This document shows positions 51,438 to 60,317 of a stretch of 64,000 bases of DNA, piece after piece. How positions within the stretch are numbered: position 1 is the stretch's first letter; each line of letters opens with the position of its first letter. The notes under the pieces are model-generated. The model had not been told where the DNA came from, did no database searches, and worked only from the letters and a program-made list of their open reading frames with translations. Position numbers and translations under genes: made by a program. Origin of the DNA: Nitzschia sp. DOCU1 (taxonomy: Eukaryota; Bacillariophyta; Bacillariophyceae; Bacillariales; Bacillariaceae); contig OX595989.1 in the NCBI GenBank assembly GCA_951394045.1, forward strand, positions 3,410,001-3,474,000. The letters are read 5' to 3'.

Positions 51438-54413
51438 ATGCTACCTGTGTTTACAAATCCACCTATAGGCCCACAAATGGGTCAACAAGCACTACACAGC
51501 AGAGTGCTTATTGCTTTCAGCCCAATGGTCTACCACCCAGGCTGCCATCCTACCATTGGTGGAAGAAATGGGTGTATTCTGATGCAGATTTTGCTCCGAC
51601 AACAAGGAAGCGGAACCATCCCTGCTAACGAGATGGCTGCCTCAATTGTCACAGATGGCAGCACCCAAAAGCGACCAAAAACCCAACCAAAGATGATGGA
51701 AAATATGACTACTCGCTCAAAAACAAAGCTATCTGAAGAGGTAGATTGTTTAGTTGTTGGGGGGGAGACTCACGAAGAAGGAAATTGTAGTAATGAACAA
51801 GAAATCATCTCGTATTGGAGCTCAGGCGATGCAGCTCGTGTTTTTGGACTGGCTCAGCAGGCAGATGATGACGACAATGACATGCCTGTCAGAGATATAG
51901 TCCAACTCAGAATAGAATGCCTAAAAGATGGATACCTTACATCTACTGGCTGGCGGCAAGTAGTTGACCATGAAGAGGATGACTACACAGAAATGGACAT
52001 TTTCCGGCTTCGACGAGCATGTAAGTACATGGCAACAGCCCTGGTCATCGCTCTAGAACGACTCATGCCAGGCAAATTTACATGGATGAACTGTTGCGAG
52101 CTAGCCATTGGTATTATTAACCGGCAAGAGTCAAGGGTTGTTGTTCTTGATCCTATCTATTTACAATGGGAGCTATACGAGGGATCTGTCAGGTTTCTAC
52201 ACCCACTAAGCGAGAACAGCAAGCTTTGGTTGACTTCGCCCCGGAACTTGATGCAACTACATAAGTCATTCCGGGTCAATCGCGAACGATTTCAAAACCG
52301 TCACCGAGCCAGGAATGGTGGCCAGCCACCACTCCCTCCCCTCTTGGACCGCTACCCAGAAGTTAAAGAGGCAATTATCAGATTCTCAAAGGAAAATCTG
52401 AATCATCTTTCTTCAGAAAGGGTGTATTCCTACATGCACGAACACGTTCTTCCTAGTCTTGTTCATACAAGAAACAACGAGGTCTATGATGCAACTGGAG
52501 TGCAGGGAACATTGACAGTGGAGGACCTCCTACGTGAATGTGGTCTTGTGTCACTGTCGGTTCCAACCATCTACAGGTGGATGAAACGACTAGGATTCAA
52601 ATATGCAGTCAGGAGAAAATGTTACTACGTTGATACACACGAGAAGCCTGAAAACCAACTTTACAGGAAAGGATATGTTCGTGCCTACCGCAAACTTGAA
52701 CTCAGAATGTTCCGATGGATTCAACTTCGTAGCATTGACTTTCAAATGCTCAAAGGAACCAAAAAATTCCAGCAGCACCAGCTTGTTGCTACGGGTTTCC
52801 CCTACCGCTGTACTGCTACTGGGATGGACATGATTGAATTTCATGTTGATGACCACCCTATGTTCCAAGAGAGCATGCAAGGTACAAAATTTGGTGGTGC
52901 ACTCTCGGTGCGAAATCCCAATCGAGCACGTCCTTTGATTGCGATGGGGCAGGACGAGTGCATTTTTAAACAATATCTTTTCACGTCAAAGGTATGGATG
53001 GCCCCGGATGGCACGAAGGCCCTCGTACCAAAAGATGAGGGTTTAGGGGTCATGATTTCGGCTATTGTAAGCCGAGAATTTGGATTGTGGTTTGAAATCT
53101 CGGATCAGCAACTTGCACAAGTCAATGCCTTCCGTCGAGAGCATGCTAATTGCCGGTACAGGGATTCCGAGGCTGCGATTAAAAAGTTTGGAACCGATAT
53201 GAAACATGATTTGACACAGTCCCCATTCCTTGTTGAATTTGAGTACGGTGTCAATGGGGATGGATATTGGACCTACGAATCAATGATTCTTCAAGTAGAG
53301 GATTGCATTGATGTTGTTCAATCCTTGTATCCGGAGTATGACTTCTTGTTTCAGTTTGACCATTCATGTGGTCACGACCGAAAAAAGCCAGATGGTTTGA
53401 ATGCACTATCTGTCCGCAAGGGCTATAGTGACAATCAGCCACGAATGCGAGACTCAAAGATAGAGGATGAGAATCATCTTGGCCCATACAATGCCACAGT
53501 ATCAATTGGTGATACTTACATGTTTAATTGGGGTGACAATCCTGCAGCTGGGGAGGGGCCATGCTGGATGACTGCAGAAGAGCGTTTACTAAATCGAGAT
53601 GACAGGCCAAATCCAAACGGTGGCACAGAGACCTACAAATATAAGAAAGAGGAGCTAGTTGCAAAACTCTCTGAAAGGAGCTTAACAACAACAGGTAACA
53701 AAAGTGCATTGGTGTCACGGTGCCGCAACCATGGGATTCCAATATCAGAAGAACGCCCAACAATCATCAAAGGCTGGAGGGGCAACCCGAAGGGTGCATT
53801 CCAGATACTATGGGAGCGTGGGTTTTTGTCCACCAACAGATACTCAGACTATACAATGGGCGGTCGTGTAGATCCATTTGGAATTGTTATTCCTGAAAGT
53901 GGTCTCAAAACAAAGCTTGCTGCCCTTCCGGATTTCCAACAAGAGAAGACACTCTTACAGCACCATGCAGAGGGACGGTCGGTCCAAAATGGGCAGCAAA
54001 TTCTGTTGCTGCGAAGCCCAAAGTGCCACCCTGAAGTGGCTGGTGAGGGGATTGAATATGCTTGGGCAGTGGCCAAGCAGTGGTACCGCCGCCTTCCATT
54101 GACCCAGAAGCGGACAAAAGAGAACTTCAGAAAAAATGTAACGCAGTCCTTGAAAAACATCACAGTGGAAGCCATGCGATCCATGAGCAAAAGGGCCAGA
54201 GAGTATATAGTGTCTTATGACACCATGGCGCGGTGGAAGGACATTCATGGTGATGAGGCTCCGCTGCCTGAAAGCACTGCACAGTTGTTGGATAAGATTG
54301 TTGATCGACGCCGCTCCCACCGAGCTGTGTCATGGAATGACAACCCATGGGTGAAGAAAATCATGGAGTCCATGATTTCTTCCCCAGAGGATGCCAACCC
54401 AATCACACTTTAA
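51438..54413 (+). CDS. Large DDE transposase with internal SAP domain
   Basis: A single exon of 991 codons from the ATG at 51438; a second candidate start at 51633 (MAASIVTDGSTQK) would remove a poorly conserved-looking leader. Residues about 360-430 resemble a helix-turn-helix and linker (LLRECGLVSLSVPTIYRWMK, RKCYYVDTHEKPENQLYRKG). The catalytic core has Asp506 in MGQDECIFKQY, PKDEGLGVMISAIVS, the GVNGDGYWTYESMILQVEDC block, Asp641 in LFQFDHSCGHDRKK and Glu873 in PKCHPEVAGEGIEYAWAVAK. The order is D-D-E with spacings 134 and 231. Residues about 733-768 between the second Asp and the Glu match a SAP DNA-binding motif (KKEELVAKLSERSLTTTGNK). The C-terminal 100 residues are helical and basic. 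All motifs are intact and there are no stops, so the protein may be functional. A microsatellite of TGTTG units follows the stop. Confidence 0.88.
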   Translation: MLPVFTNPPIGPQMGQQALHSRVLIAFSPMVYHPGCHPTIGGRNGCILMQILLRQQGSGTIPANEMAASIVTDGSTQKRPKTQPKMMENMTTRSKTKLSEEVDCLVVGGETHEEGNCSNEQEIISYWSSGDAARVFGLAQQADDDDNDMPVRDIVQLRIECLKDGYLTSTGWRQVVDHEEDDYTEMDIFRLRRACKYMATALVIALERLMPGKFTWMNCCELAIGIINRQESRVVVLDPIYLQWELYEGSVRFLHPLSENSKLWLTSPRNLMQLHKSFRVNRERFQNRHRARNGGQPPLPPLLDRYPEVKEAIIRFSKENLNHLSSERVYSYMHEHVLPSLVHTRNNEVYDATGVQGTLTVEDLLRECGLVSLSVPTIYRWMKRLGFKYAVRRKCYYVDTHEKPENQLYRKGYVRAYRKLELRMFRWIQLRSIDFQMLKGTKKFQQHQLVATGFPYRCTATGMDMIEFHVDDHPMFQESMQGTKFGGALSVRNPNRARPLIAMGQDECIFKQYLFTSKVWMAPDGTKALVPKDEGLGVMISAIVSREFGLWFEISDQQLAQVNAFRREHANCRYRDSEAAIKKFGTDMKHDLTQSPFLVEFEYGVNGDGYWTYESMILQVEDCIDVVQSLYPEYDFLFQFDHSCGHDRKKPDGLNALSVRKGYSDNQPRMRDSKIEDENHLGPYNATVSIGDTYMFNWGDNPAAGEGPCWMTAEERLLNRDDRPNPNGGTETYKYKKEELVAKLSERSLTTTGNKSALVSRCRNHGIPISEERPTIIKGWRGNPKGAFQILWERGFLSTNRYSDYTMGGRVDPFGIVIPESGLKTKLAALPDFQQEKTLLQHHAEGRSVQNGQQILLLRSPKCHPEVAGEGIEYAWAVAKQWYRRLPLTQKRTKENFRKNVTQSLKNITVEAMRSMSKRAREYIVSYDTMARWKDIHGDEAPLPESTAQLLDKIVDRRRSHRAVSWNDNPWVKKIMESMISSPEDANPITL

Positions 54414-54420
54414 ATATTGA

Positions 54421-54452
54421 TTGTTGTGTTGTGTTGTGTTGTGTTGTTGTTG
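54421..54452. repeat. TGTTG microsatellite
   Basis: A run of TGTTG/TTGTG units directly after the transposase stop, inside the element. Confidence 0.8.
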
Positions 54453-55843
54453 GCAATTGTATTTGTTGTTGTGCTTTTGGGAAAGCATGAAAGATTGGGA
54501 ACAGCAATGTAAATGGGCTCCGGTGCGTTGGATGCAACTTAACCCGAATTTCTCCGAACTGTTGCACGAGATCACGAATTTGTATGGCGCAACACGCAGT
54601 TAAAAGTTAGGGATAATAATTTTAGTACCAGGTCTACGTGATTTCTACCTTATGAAGCTGCGCGGAAACGTAAGCCATACCCCCAGTTCCACCAGTTCCG
54701 CCCCCGACGACATTCAGGTCGTTTCGGCGCTGTTTGCCAAACAAAATATCCATGATACTCCCCCTGAATTGGTGCAGTCGGTTTCGCCTGCCGATCGACA
54801 CGAATCTTACGAAGATGTACATGGGGTTTTTGAACCCATTCAAGAAACTCCTGAGCTTTTGGCGTCCAGCGTGGAGGAATTAATGTCAGTGTTGAATCAA
54901 TCCGTCTCGGAAGCGTTATCATTAAACAGCGATGATGATGATGATCCAGACACTCAACAACGAAAACTACTCCAACGTGGATATACGCTGGCGACTTTAC
55001 AAGCACCCGAATACGTCAAACAACAACTTCCCAAGTTCTTGAGAGCGGAAGGCTTTGATATTCATCATGCCAAAGTAAGAACACTCAAATTTTTTGATGC
55101 CAAGTTGCGATTCTTTGGTCCCTTGGCGTTGGGACGCGAGCTAGGTTTGCAAGATTTGAATGACACGGACATGCGAGTGTTGAAGGAGGGTGGGGTAGTA
55201 TTATTAACGGAACCAGATCAACGAGGACGACCCATCATGGGGCAGTTCGCCAAAGTTTGCATTCATTATACAGCCGAAATTGCGGTAAGACACACACACA
55301 CAAGCTGATGATATCCATTGCGGAATGTGATGGTTGGCCTGTTGGGGTATAACAACGAAACATAGAGATTCTCATGATGCTCGGTTTGCTTTTTCCGTTC
55401 ACATGTTTATTTCTTCTGTAGGCCAAATTGGCTCTTTGGTCCGCAATGATTGCGTCTCGGGATGAAAGCAATCAACGGCGTGGCATGGTCATTGTTCACT
55501 TTGGCGTGGATGTTCATGGGGCGTACAGTGCAGACTCGGCAGAGCGAGGTGTGGTGATTGCCTCGATCATCCCATGTTTGCCCATCCGAGCTGCAGCGGT
55601 TCATATGTGTATCAATGACCCATCTGCCTTGACGAGAACATCCCTGGTCACTCAAGTGTTGGGAGGACGATATTTGTGTCGGCTACAATCTCATTTTGGA
55701 ACGCACCTGGAATGCCGATATAATCTCATGACGTTTGGGATTCCACTTTCGGTCATGATGGTCGTTCGCAACGACGGTTCTATGGATTTATCCAAACACT
55801 TGGCGTGCATAGCATCTGATACGGCACGTTTTCTCTGTAGCTT

Positions 55844-58135
55844 CTACCTGGGCATTAGCTCGACCTTGCTACCCGCTTCGGCAGAAACGCCGTCCTCGAA
55901 TACAACTTTGCACTTGCCAGCCTTGCCGAAGGCACCGGCAATGGTGCCTTGTTCACCAGTAGATGGAATCCGTACTACTTGGCCAATGCGTTCTCGAATA
56001 TCATCTTCCGGTTGAAAGAATCCAGTCACAATAGCTTGAGGGAATTTGCCATTTTGCAATGGATCGCCCTTGCACTTTTCGATTTGGCCAGCTGCTTCCG
56101 GTTTGTTCTTGCTTCCGGTGCCGCCACCACCAGCTTTCTTTCCATTCTTGCCGCCAGTAGTATTATCGATTCGAGTTCCCGGTCGTGCCTTGGGTAATAT
56201 CAAGTCCTCTTGACGCATTTTCTTCTCTGCATCATGCACAAAGCGCTTGAATGGCATCACCAAGGCCTCTCCTTCTCGAACGGTTGTTCCCGCTGGAAAG
56301 TAGACTCGGAATTTACCCGACGTACCGAAGGCTGACTTGAGCTCGCCGATATCACCTTGGGGCGTTACCAATTTCATTCCCAAAAACGGCTTTAATACAG
56401 TTTCTTTCTTAAACAAGTCTGTACCAAACACTTCGTACCGAACAACTTTGCCATCATCTTGTCTTGTATGGGGATCACCTAACCGTGAAACAGTCCCTCG
56501 TCGTTCCTTCGGTGTATACCATCGTATTCTACTCATGTCTTGTTGGGGCGACGAGGGATCAATGGGAGTTACCAAACGTCCACAAAAGGCCAAACGACAT
56601 GACGAAGAAGCAGAGGCATCTGCTGTCGGAGCCGCGTCAACTGCCGCATCCAAACGCGATCCGATCACCAATGAGTTCAACGGACAATAGACAGGCGTTT
56701 GAAAGTCCAAAACGGCCCAATGCAAGAGTGGTTGCCTACTAGTTGTCGAGGAAGACGATGATGAAGATGGTGCAGACTCTGCTGTCGCATTGGCGTCACC
56801 TGATTCCAGGGTATCCAATAGTCCATCTTGTTGCAAAAAGTCTCGATTCCAATCAAATTTCAGATACGGCAAGCCCGCTCGATCAGCATCTCCACCCAAT
56901 GCCGAGCCGTCCAAGTTTTTGGCAGTATCATCTTTCTTGTCGTTGGTTTTAGCGTTGGAAGAGGTGGCAGACGTTGCCGGCTCGTCTAGTTGCTGTTGCT
57001 CCGCGGTTTGTTGTTGTAGTTGTAACAACTCGCGAGCTCCCCAAAAGGTAACCGTCGCCATAATAGTCGTATGACCCACCGAGATGTGACACTTGCTTCC
57101 ATTTTTTAGTGTGCCTGGAAAGTAGGGAATCTTTCGCACCAACGCAATGGCGCCTTTGAGTAATTGTACCGAACCTGGCGCTGCCGCAATACCACGTTCG
57201 AGCAAATTAGAATCTAACGAGGAGACGCAAATACCGGCTCGATCTCCTTGTTGAATGGCCATTGTTTTGCGTTTGAACATTTGCATGGACTTGATTTTGC
57301 GTTCCAATCGACCCAAGGTAGGAAATTCAATGGTATCATTTACCTTGACGCTCCCACTCAAACAAGTACCCGTCAATACAGTTCCCATGCCCTTGATGGG
57401 AAAACAATGATCAATGGCAAAGTAAAAAGCCGAAGAGCCTGGTTGTCGTTTCGGAGCAGGCAAAGATTTCTGGAGGGTTTCGATGAGTGTATCGATATTG
57501 TAGGTAGGATTGGCCTGGGCCGCGTCCGAGGGACTAGCAGTACTCGAAATAGCCGCCACCTTTTCGCCTCCAATACAAGCCGAAACGCCCACCATGGGTG
57601 CATTTGGAAATTTGGACTTGGCAAGACGCCGTCTGACTTTTTCCTTGGCTTCTTCTAATCGTTGCTCTCGTTCGTCTTCGGCAAACATGTCCACTTTGTT
57701 GAGTGCCACTACTAAGTGAGGTGACGTCAACTCGGCCAGCACCAAACACTCGGTCGTTTGAGCCTGCCAGCCCTTGTAGGCATCCACCACCAATAACACC
57801 ATATCAATGATTTGAGCTCCCCCGATAATAGTCCGAATCAAACTAGCGTGGCCAGGGCAGTCCACTAGCGTCATTTGAAGTTGCTTCTTTTGCGGGTATT
57901 GTTCCGCCAAGTGGGGTGGAAGGGGCAAAAAGAAGCACGAAAAGCCCAAGTCCAGTGTCATGCCGCGCTGTCGACTTTGCTTGGATTTGTCCAGAGCGGC
58001 CGTACTAAGAAGTGTCGAAAGAGTCTTGACGAGACTCGTCTTGCCCGAGTCGACATGGCCGAGAATGCCAACATTGACATTCAACACGTCTTCTGTCGAC
58101 GGCGCAGCGGAGGCAGTCTTGTCTTTGGAGGACAT
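55844..58135 (-). CDS. EEFSEC: Selenocysteine-specific translation elongation factor
   Basis: A single exon of 763 residues. The GTPase domain has the P-loop GHVDSGKTS, the switch region RGMTLDLGF, DCPGHASLI and NKVD, as in eEFSec/SelB. The next beta-barrel domains read AFYFAIDHCFPIKGMGTVLTG, GRLERKIKSMQMFKRK and GDRAGICVS. A Ser/Asp/Lys-rich insert of about 100 residues (near 390-490) is longer than in animals. The C-terminal eEFSec domain is recognisable (FCGRLVTPI, KVVRYEVFGTDLFKKET, QGDIGELKSAFGTSGKFRVYF, GTIAGAFGKAGKCKVVFEDG). The factor delivers Sec-tRNA to ribosomes at UGA codons with a SECIS-bound partner, in the cytosol, so this alga makes selenoproteins. The promoter and first 168 codons are duplicated at 62.7-63.5 kb. 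Confidence 0.97.
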   Translation of the reverse strand: MSSKDKTASAAPSTEDVLNVNVGILGHVDSGKTSLVKTLSTLLSTAALDKSKQSRQRGMTLDLGFSCFFLPLPPHLAEQYPQKKQLQMTLVDCPGHASLIRTIIGGAQIIDMVLLVVDAYKGWQAQTTECLVLAELTSPHLVVALNKVDMFAEDEREQRLEEAKEKVRRRLAKSKFPNAPMVGVSACIGGEKVAAISSTASPSDAAQANPTYNIDTLIETLQKSLPAPKRQPGSSAFYFAIDHCFPIKGMGTVLTGTCLSGSVKVNDTIEFPTLGRLERKIKSMQMFKRKTMAIQQGDRAGICVSSLDSNLLERGIAAAPGSVQLLKGAIALVRKIPYFPGTLKNGSKCHISVGHTTIMATVTFWGARELLQLQQQTAEQQQLDEPATSATSSNAKTNDKKDDTAKNLDGSALGGDADRAGLPYLKFDWNRDFLQQDGLLDTLESGDANATAESAPSSSSSSSTTSRQPLLHWAVLDFQTPVYCPLNSLVIGSRLDAAVDAAPTADASASSSCRLAFCGRLVTPIDPSSPQQDMSRIRWYTPKERRGTVSRLGDPHTRQDDGKVVRYEVFGTDLFKKETVLKPFLGMKLVTPQGDIGELKSAFGTSGKFRVYFPAGTTVREGEALVMPFKRFVHDAEKKMRQEDLILPKARPGTRIDNTTGGKNGKKAGGGGTGSKNKPEAAGQIEKCKGDPLQNGKFPQAIVTGFFQPEDDIRERIGQVVRIPSTGEQGTIAGAFGKAGKCKVVFEDGVSAEAGSKVELMPR

Positions 58136-59051
58136 GCTTTTCTCTTGGAACTATCAAAGGCCTGACCGTCGTGACACTGAAGCGTTGCAATTCAATCGCA
58201 AGAAACAAGACGATTCTCTGCTGCTTCTGCTGATGCTGTCGTGCCCGGCAACGAAGTTGCTATCGCCATCGTGGTCGAAAGGCGGCGGCTGGCATCGCAA
58301 GATCGACGACCCAAGAACGAAATCGATTTCTCGAGTGGGAAAAATGAGCGGATGACGTTTGTTCGAATAAGTCAGCATTTACAGTTTTGGCGCGCCCCTG
58401 CGAGAATAAACCGTTTGCGCGCTAGTTGTTGCTTCAATGCCCACAAAGTTATGGACAAAACGACGAGAGAGAGGCACAACGGCGGCAGTTCCCTCTCGGC
58501 GGTGATTTGGTCATGGTGGTCGTCGTCGGCAAAATTTGAAAATCGCGTCGCAAATGCCCAGTCCGTCCAACGTTCGAGTTTTGGCGAATGACATGTTCGT
58601 GACGTGGGCGCCGTCTTGCATATCCCGTTCCAATGGCTACTATGTCTTCGAACTGTCTCTCATGGTGGAAGAACGGAACTACATGAAGGACATCCCTCAA
58701 AACGTTTGCGCATCCGACATTGGACGACTCCTCGATAGAGAGACAATGATAGAGTTGACAAACGATACTGGGCAAACTACGGTACTGTAGACCACCCTTG
58801 AAGCTATAAAAGCGTACTATCGTCGTTATAGAGTAGATACGCAAAAGGGGCCCTCGGCACCAAAGAACAAGCTGGATGTGCGTCTTGAGAGACTACGACG
58901 AGGCATCGTCACGATCCGACACAACAGGCTCACAAATCCAGTCGATCAACTCCATACCAACCATCTTGGTGAGATCCACTGGCTTGTTATTCCACGTACT
59001 GCTGGTCTTGCCGCTAGCCACGTCAGCGGTCAATCGCGCTAAATTCGCGCA

Positions 59052-59121
59052 GTCTTTTAGCTTTTACTCTGTGATATGATTGGTCAATCGCGCTAAATTT
59101 GGTTCCTAAAAGCTAAAAGAC
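59052..59121. repeat. 15-bp perfect inverted repeat around a repeated motif
   Basis: GTCTTTTAGCTTTTA (59052-59066) and its exact complement (59107-59121) enclose 40 nt. The loop contains the second of two GGTCAATCGCGCTAAATT copies. Confidence 0.75.
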
Positions 59122-59362
59122 GGTACCAGGGAGATGGGGGAATGCTCTATTTTGGGGGTTTTCGTGTTTTCGGAGAAGTTCCGAATCGCTCAAACGAGGG
59201 CCGTCGCATAGGGAACTCACTGTTATTTATAGGATTGGGCAAGGGCATAATAATGAACGAACTCCCGCCATTTCGAGGATGCAGCGCCTTTCATTCAAAT
59301 CAGATAAGCCCAGCTGGCATATCTCCACCTGTCTCAGGCAGAAGGCATCTCAGAATGCTGCA

Positions 59363-59962
59363 ACCAGTTCGAACTGGTTCGAACTGAGTTCGAACTAGTT
59401 TGAACCGTTGCAACACAAAAATATCGAGATTGGGCTATCTTTGAAGCACTCTATCTCATGCTTTAGTCTTTCTATTACAACACACTTTATATCAACGCAA
59501 GCATCAATTTAATTGATTTTTAGTGATATCTTTTTGGTTGTTATTGAGGCTGTGGTTGTTGAGCTGTAGTTGTTTGAAAATTGACGCAAATGCGATTTCG
59601 CGCGTTCGAACCATTTTTCGAACAAGTCTATCTCGTCGACTATGGGTCCAATTACAACGAACGAGATGTCTATAGAGAGTACTTAAAACGTTCATTACGT
59701 AAATGTAACGCGTTTTGTAATCCAAGGTGTATGGCATGGGATATAGAGGTTCAAAGATTGCCATTTTTGCAAATTGGTGAGTTTTTGTGTTCATTTCTTG
59801 CAGTTCGAACTCAGTTCGAACTGAGTTCGAACTAGTTCGAACTGAGTTCGAACGCGTCCAAACACTTAGTTTATAAGCCTTGTGAATATTTTGATATGCC
59901 TATGAGTACATGTGTATTGGCTCAGTTCGAACTCAGTTCGAACTGAGTTCGAACGCGACCAA
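59363..59962. repeat. Three clusters of the palindrome AGTTCGAACT
   Basis: Clusters at about 59363-59407, 59803-59855 and 59924-59962 repeat TTCGAA palindromes at about 10-11-bp steps (AGTTCGAACTGAGTTCGAAC type). The last two share a following GCG(T/A)CCAAACACT sequence. Confidence 0.85.
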
Positions 59963-60317
59963 ACACTCTACCAGGTATTTGTAATCGCGGCGCGCACTCC
60001 GATGCGAGCGATTCGGACCCGAAATACACCCCAAATAGAACATTCCCCCACCTCCCGGCACTGAATGGGTCCCTTTAATTTTTCGACCCAGCAAATGCTT
60101 CCACCCTTTTCGCTGCCCAAACTGCAGCGTATCGCGTACCAGGTATCGTGTACCAGGTAGCCGCTTTACGAGGAACGGAGGACTGCATACGTACAAGATT
60201 CCAGGCCTAATGAATGCAGCAATTTTCTTCAGCGTGGTGCGTTAAAATACGACATGCAGTGTCTATTTGCTTCATTCGATATGAAGTAGAGCAGGAATCT
60301 TGTTATTCTAGAAGATC

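Larger units (their letters stand above)
50950..54677 (+). mobile_element. DNA transposon with TA target duplication and 34-bp inverted termini
   Basis: The 3,728-bp insertion is bounded by TA on both sides (50948-50949 and 54678-54679). The termini start TGGCTT and share CATAAGGTAGA at positions 24-34; 23 of 34 positions match between ends. The empty site is predicted from the intact paralogue, which reads ACTACCCCCAG at 46826-46836, exactly what joining the two flanks here would give. It encodes one large transposase and a possible small frame at its left end. TA duplications and the catalytic layout point to the Tc1/mariner-IS630 side of DDE elements, though the protein is much larger than usual. 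Confidence 0.9.
50811..55807 (+). pseudogene. CRAL-TRIO gene split by a transposon and truncated (copy D/E)
   Basis: The acidic leader is at 50811-50949 (MIMSSNND, DDYDWSLLMPAAEAEVSPPS), then the mobile element. The reading frame continues at 54678 (TPSSTSSAPDDIQVVSALF). It goes through exon 1 to 55284 (donor GTAAGA) and exon 2 from 55422 (acceptor TCTGTAG). The CRAL-TRIO core is complete (PKFLRAEGFDIHHAKVR, IMGQFAKVCIH, HFGTHLECRYNLMTFGIP). Removing the element with one TA copy leaves the frame continuous, so the insertion is the only lesion in exon 1. At 55807, within DLSKHLAW, homology stops: the DUF6824 half is gone and unrelated sequence with the 3' end of the elongation factor gene begins 36 bp on. 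The frame runs out to a stop near 56015, antisense to that gene. Confidence 0.88.
58136..60317. other. 2.2-kb gap: EEFSEC promoter and repeat-rich DNA
   Basis: 58136-58407 is the duplicated EEFSEC promoter and leader. Beyond it are a direct repeat of a GGTCAATCGCGCTAAATT motif (about 59026 and 59082), a hairpin at 59052-59121 and three AGTTCGAACT clusters. An 84-codon frame at 59581-59835 (RFRAFEPFFEQVYLVDYGSN) lies between the clusters; I do not accept it as a gene. Confidence 0.5.

Noticed and set aside
59581..59835. 84-codon frame between AGTTCGAACT clusters
   Set aside because: No homology recognised, and it ends within the repeat itself.
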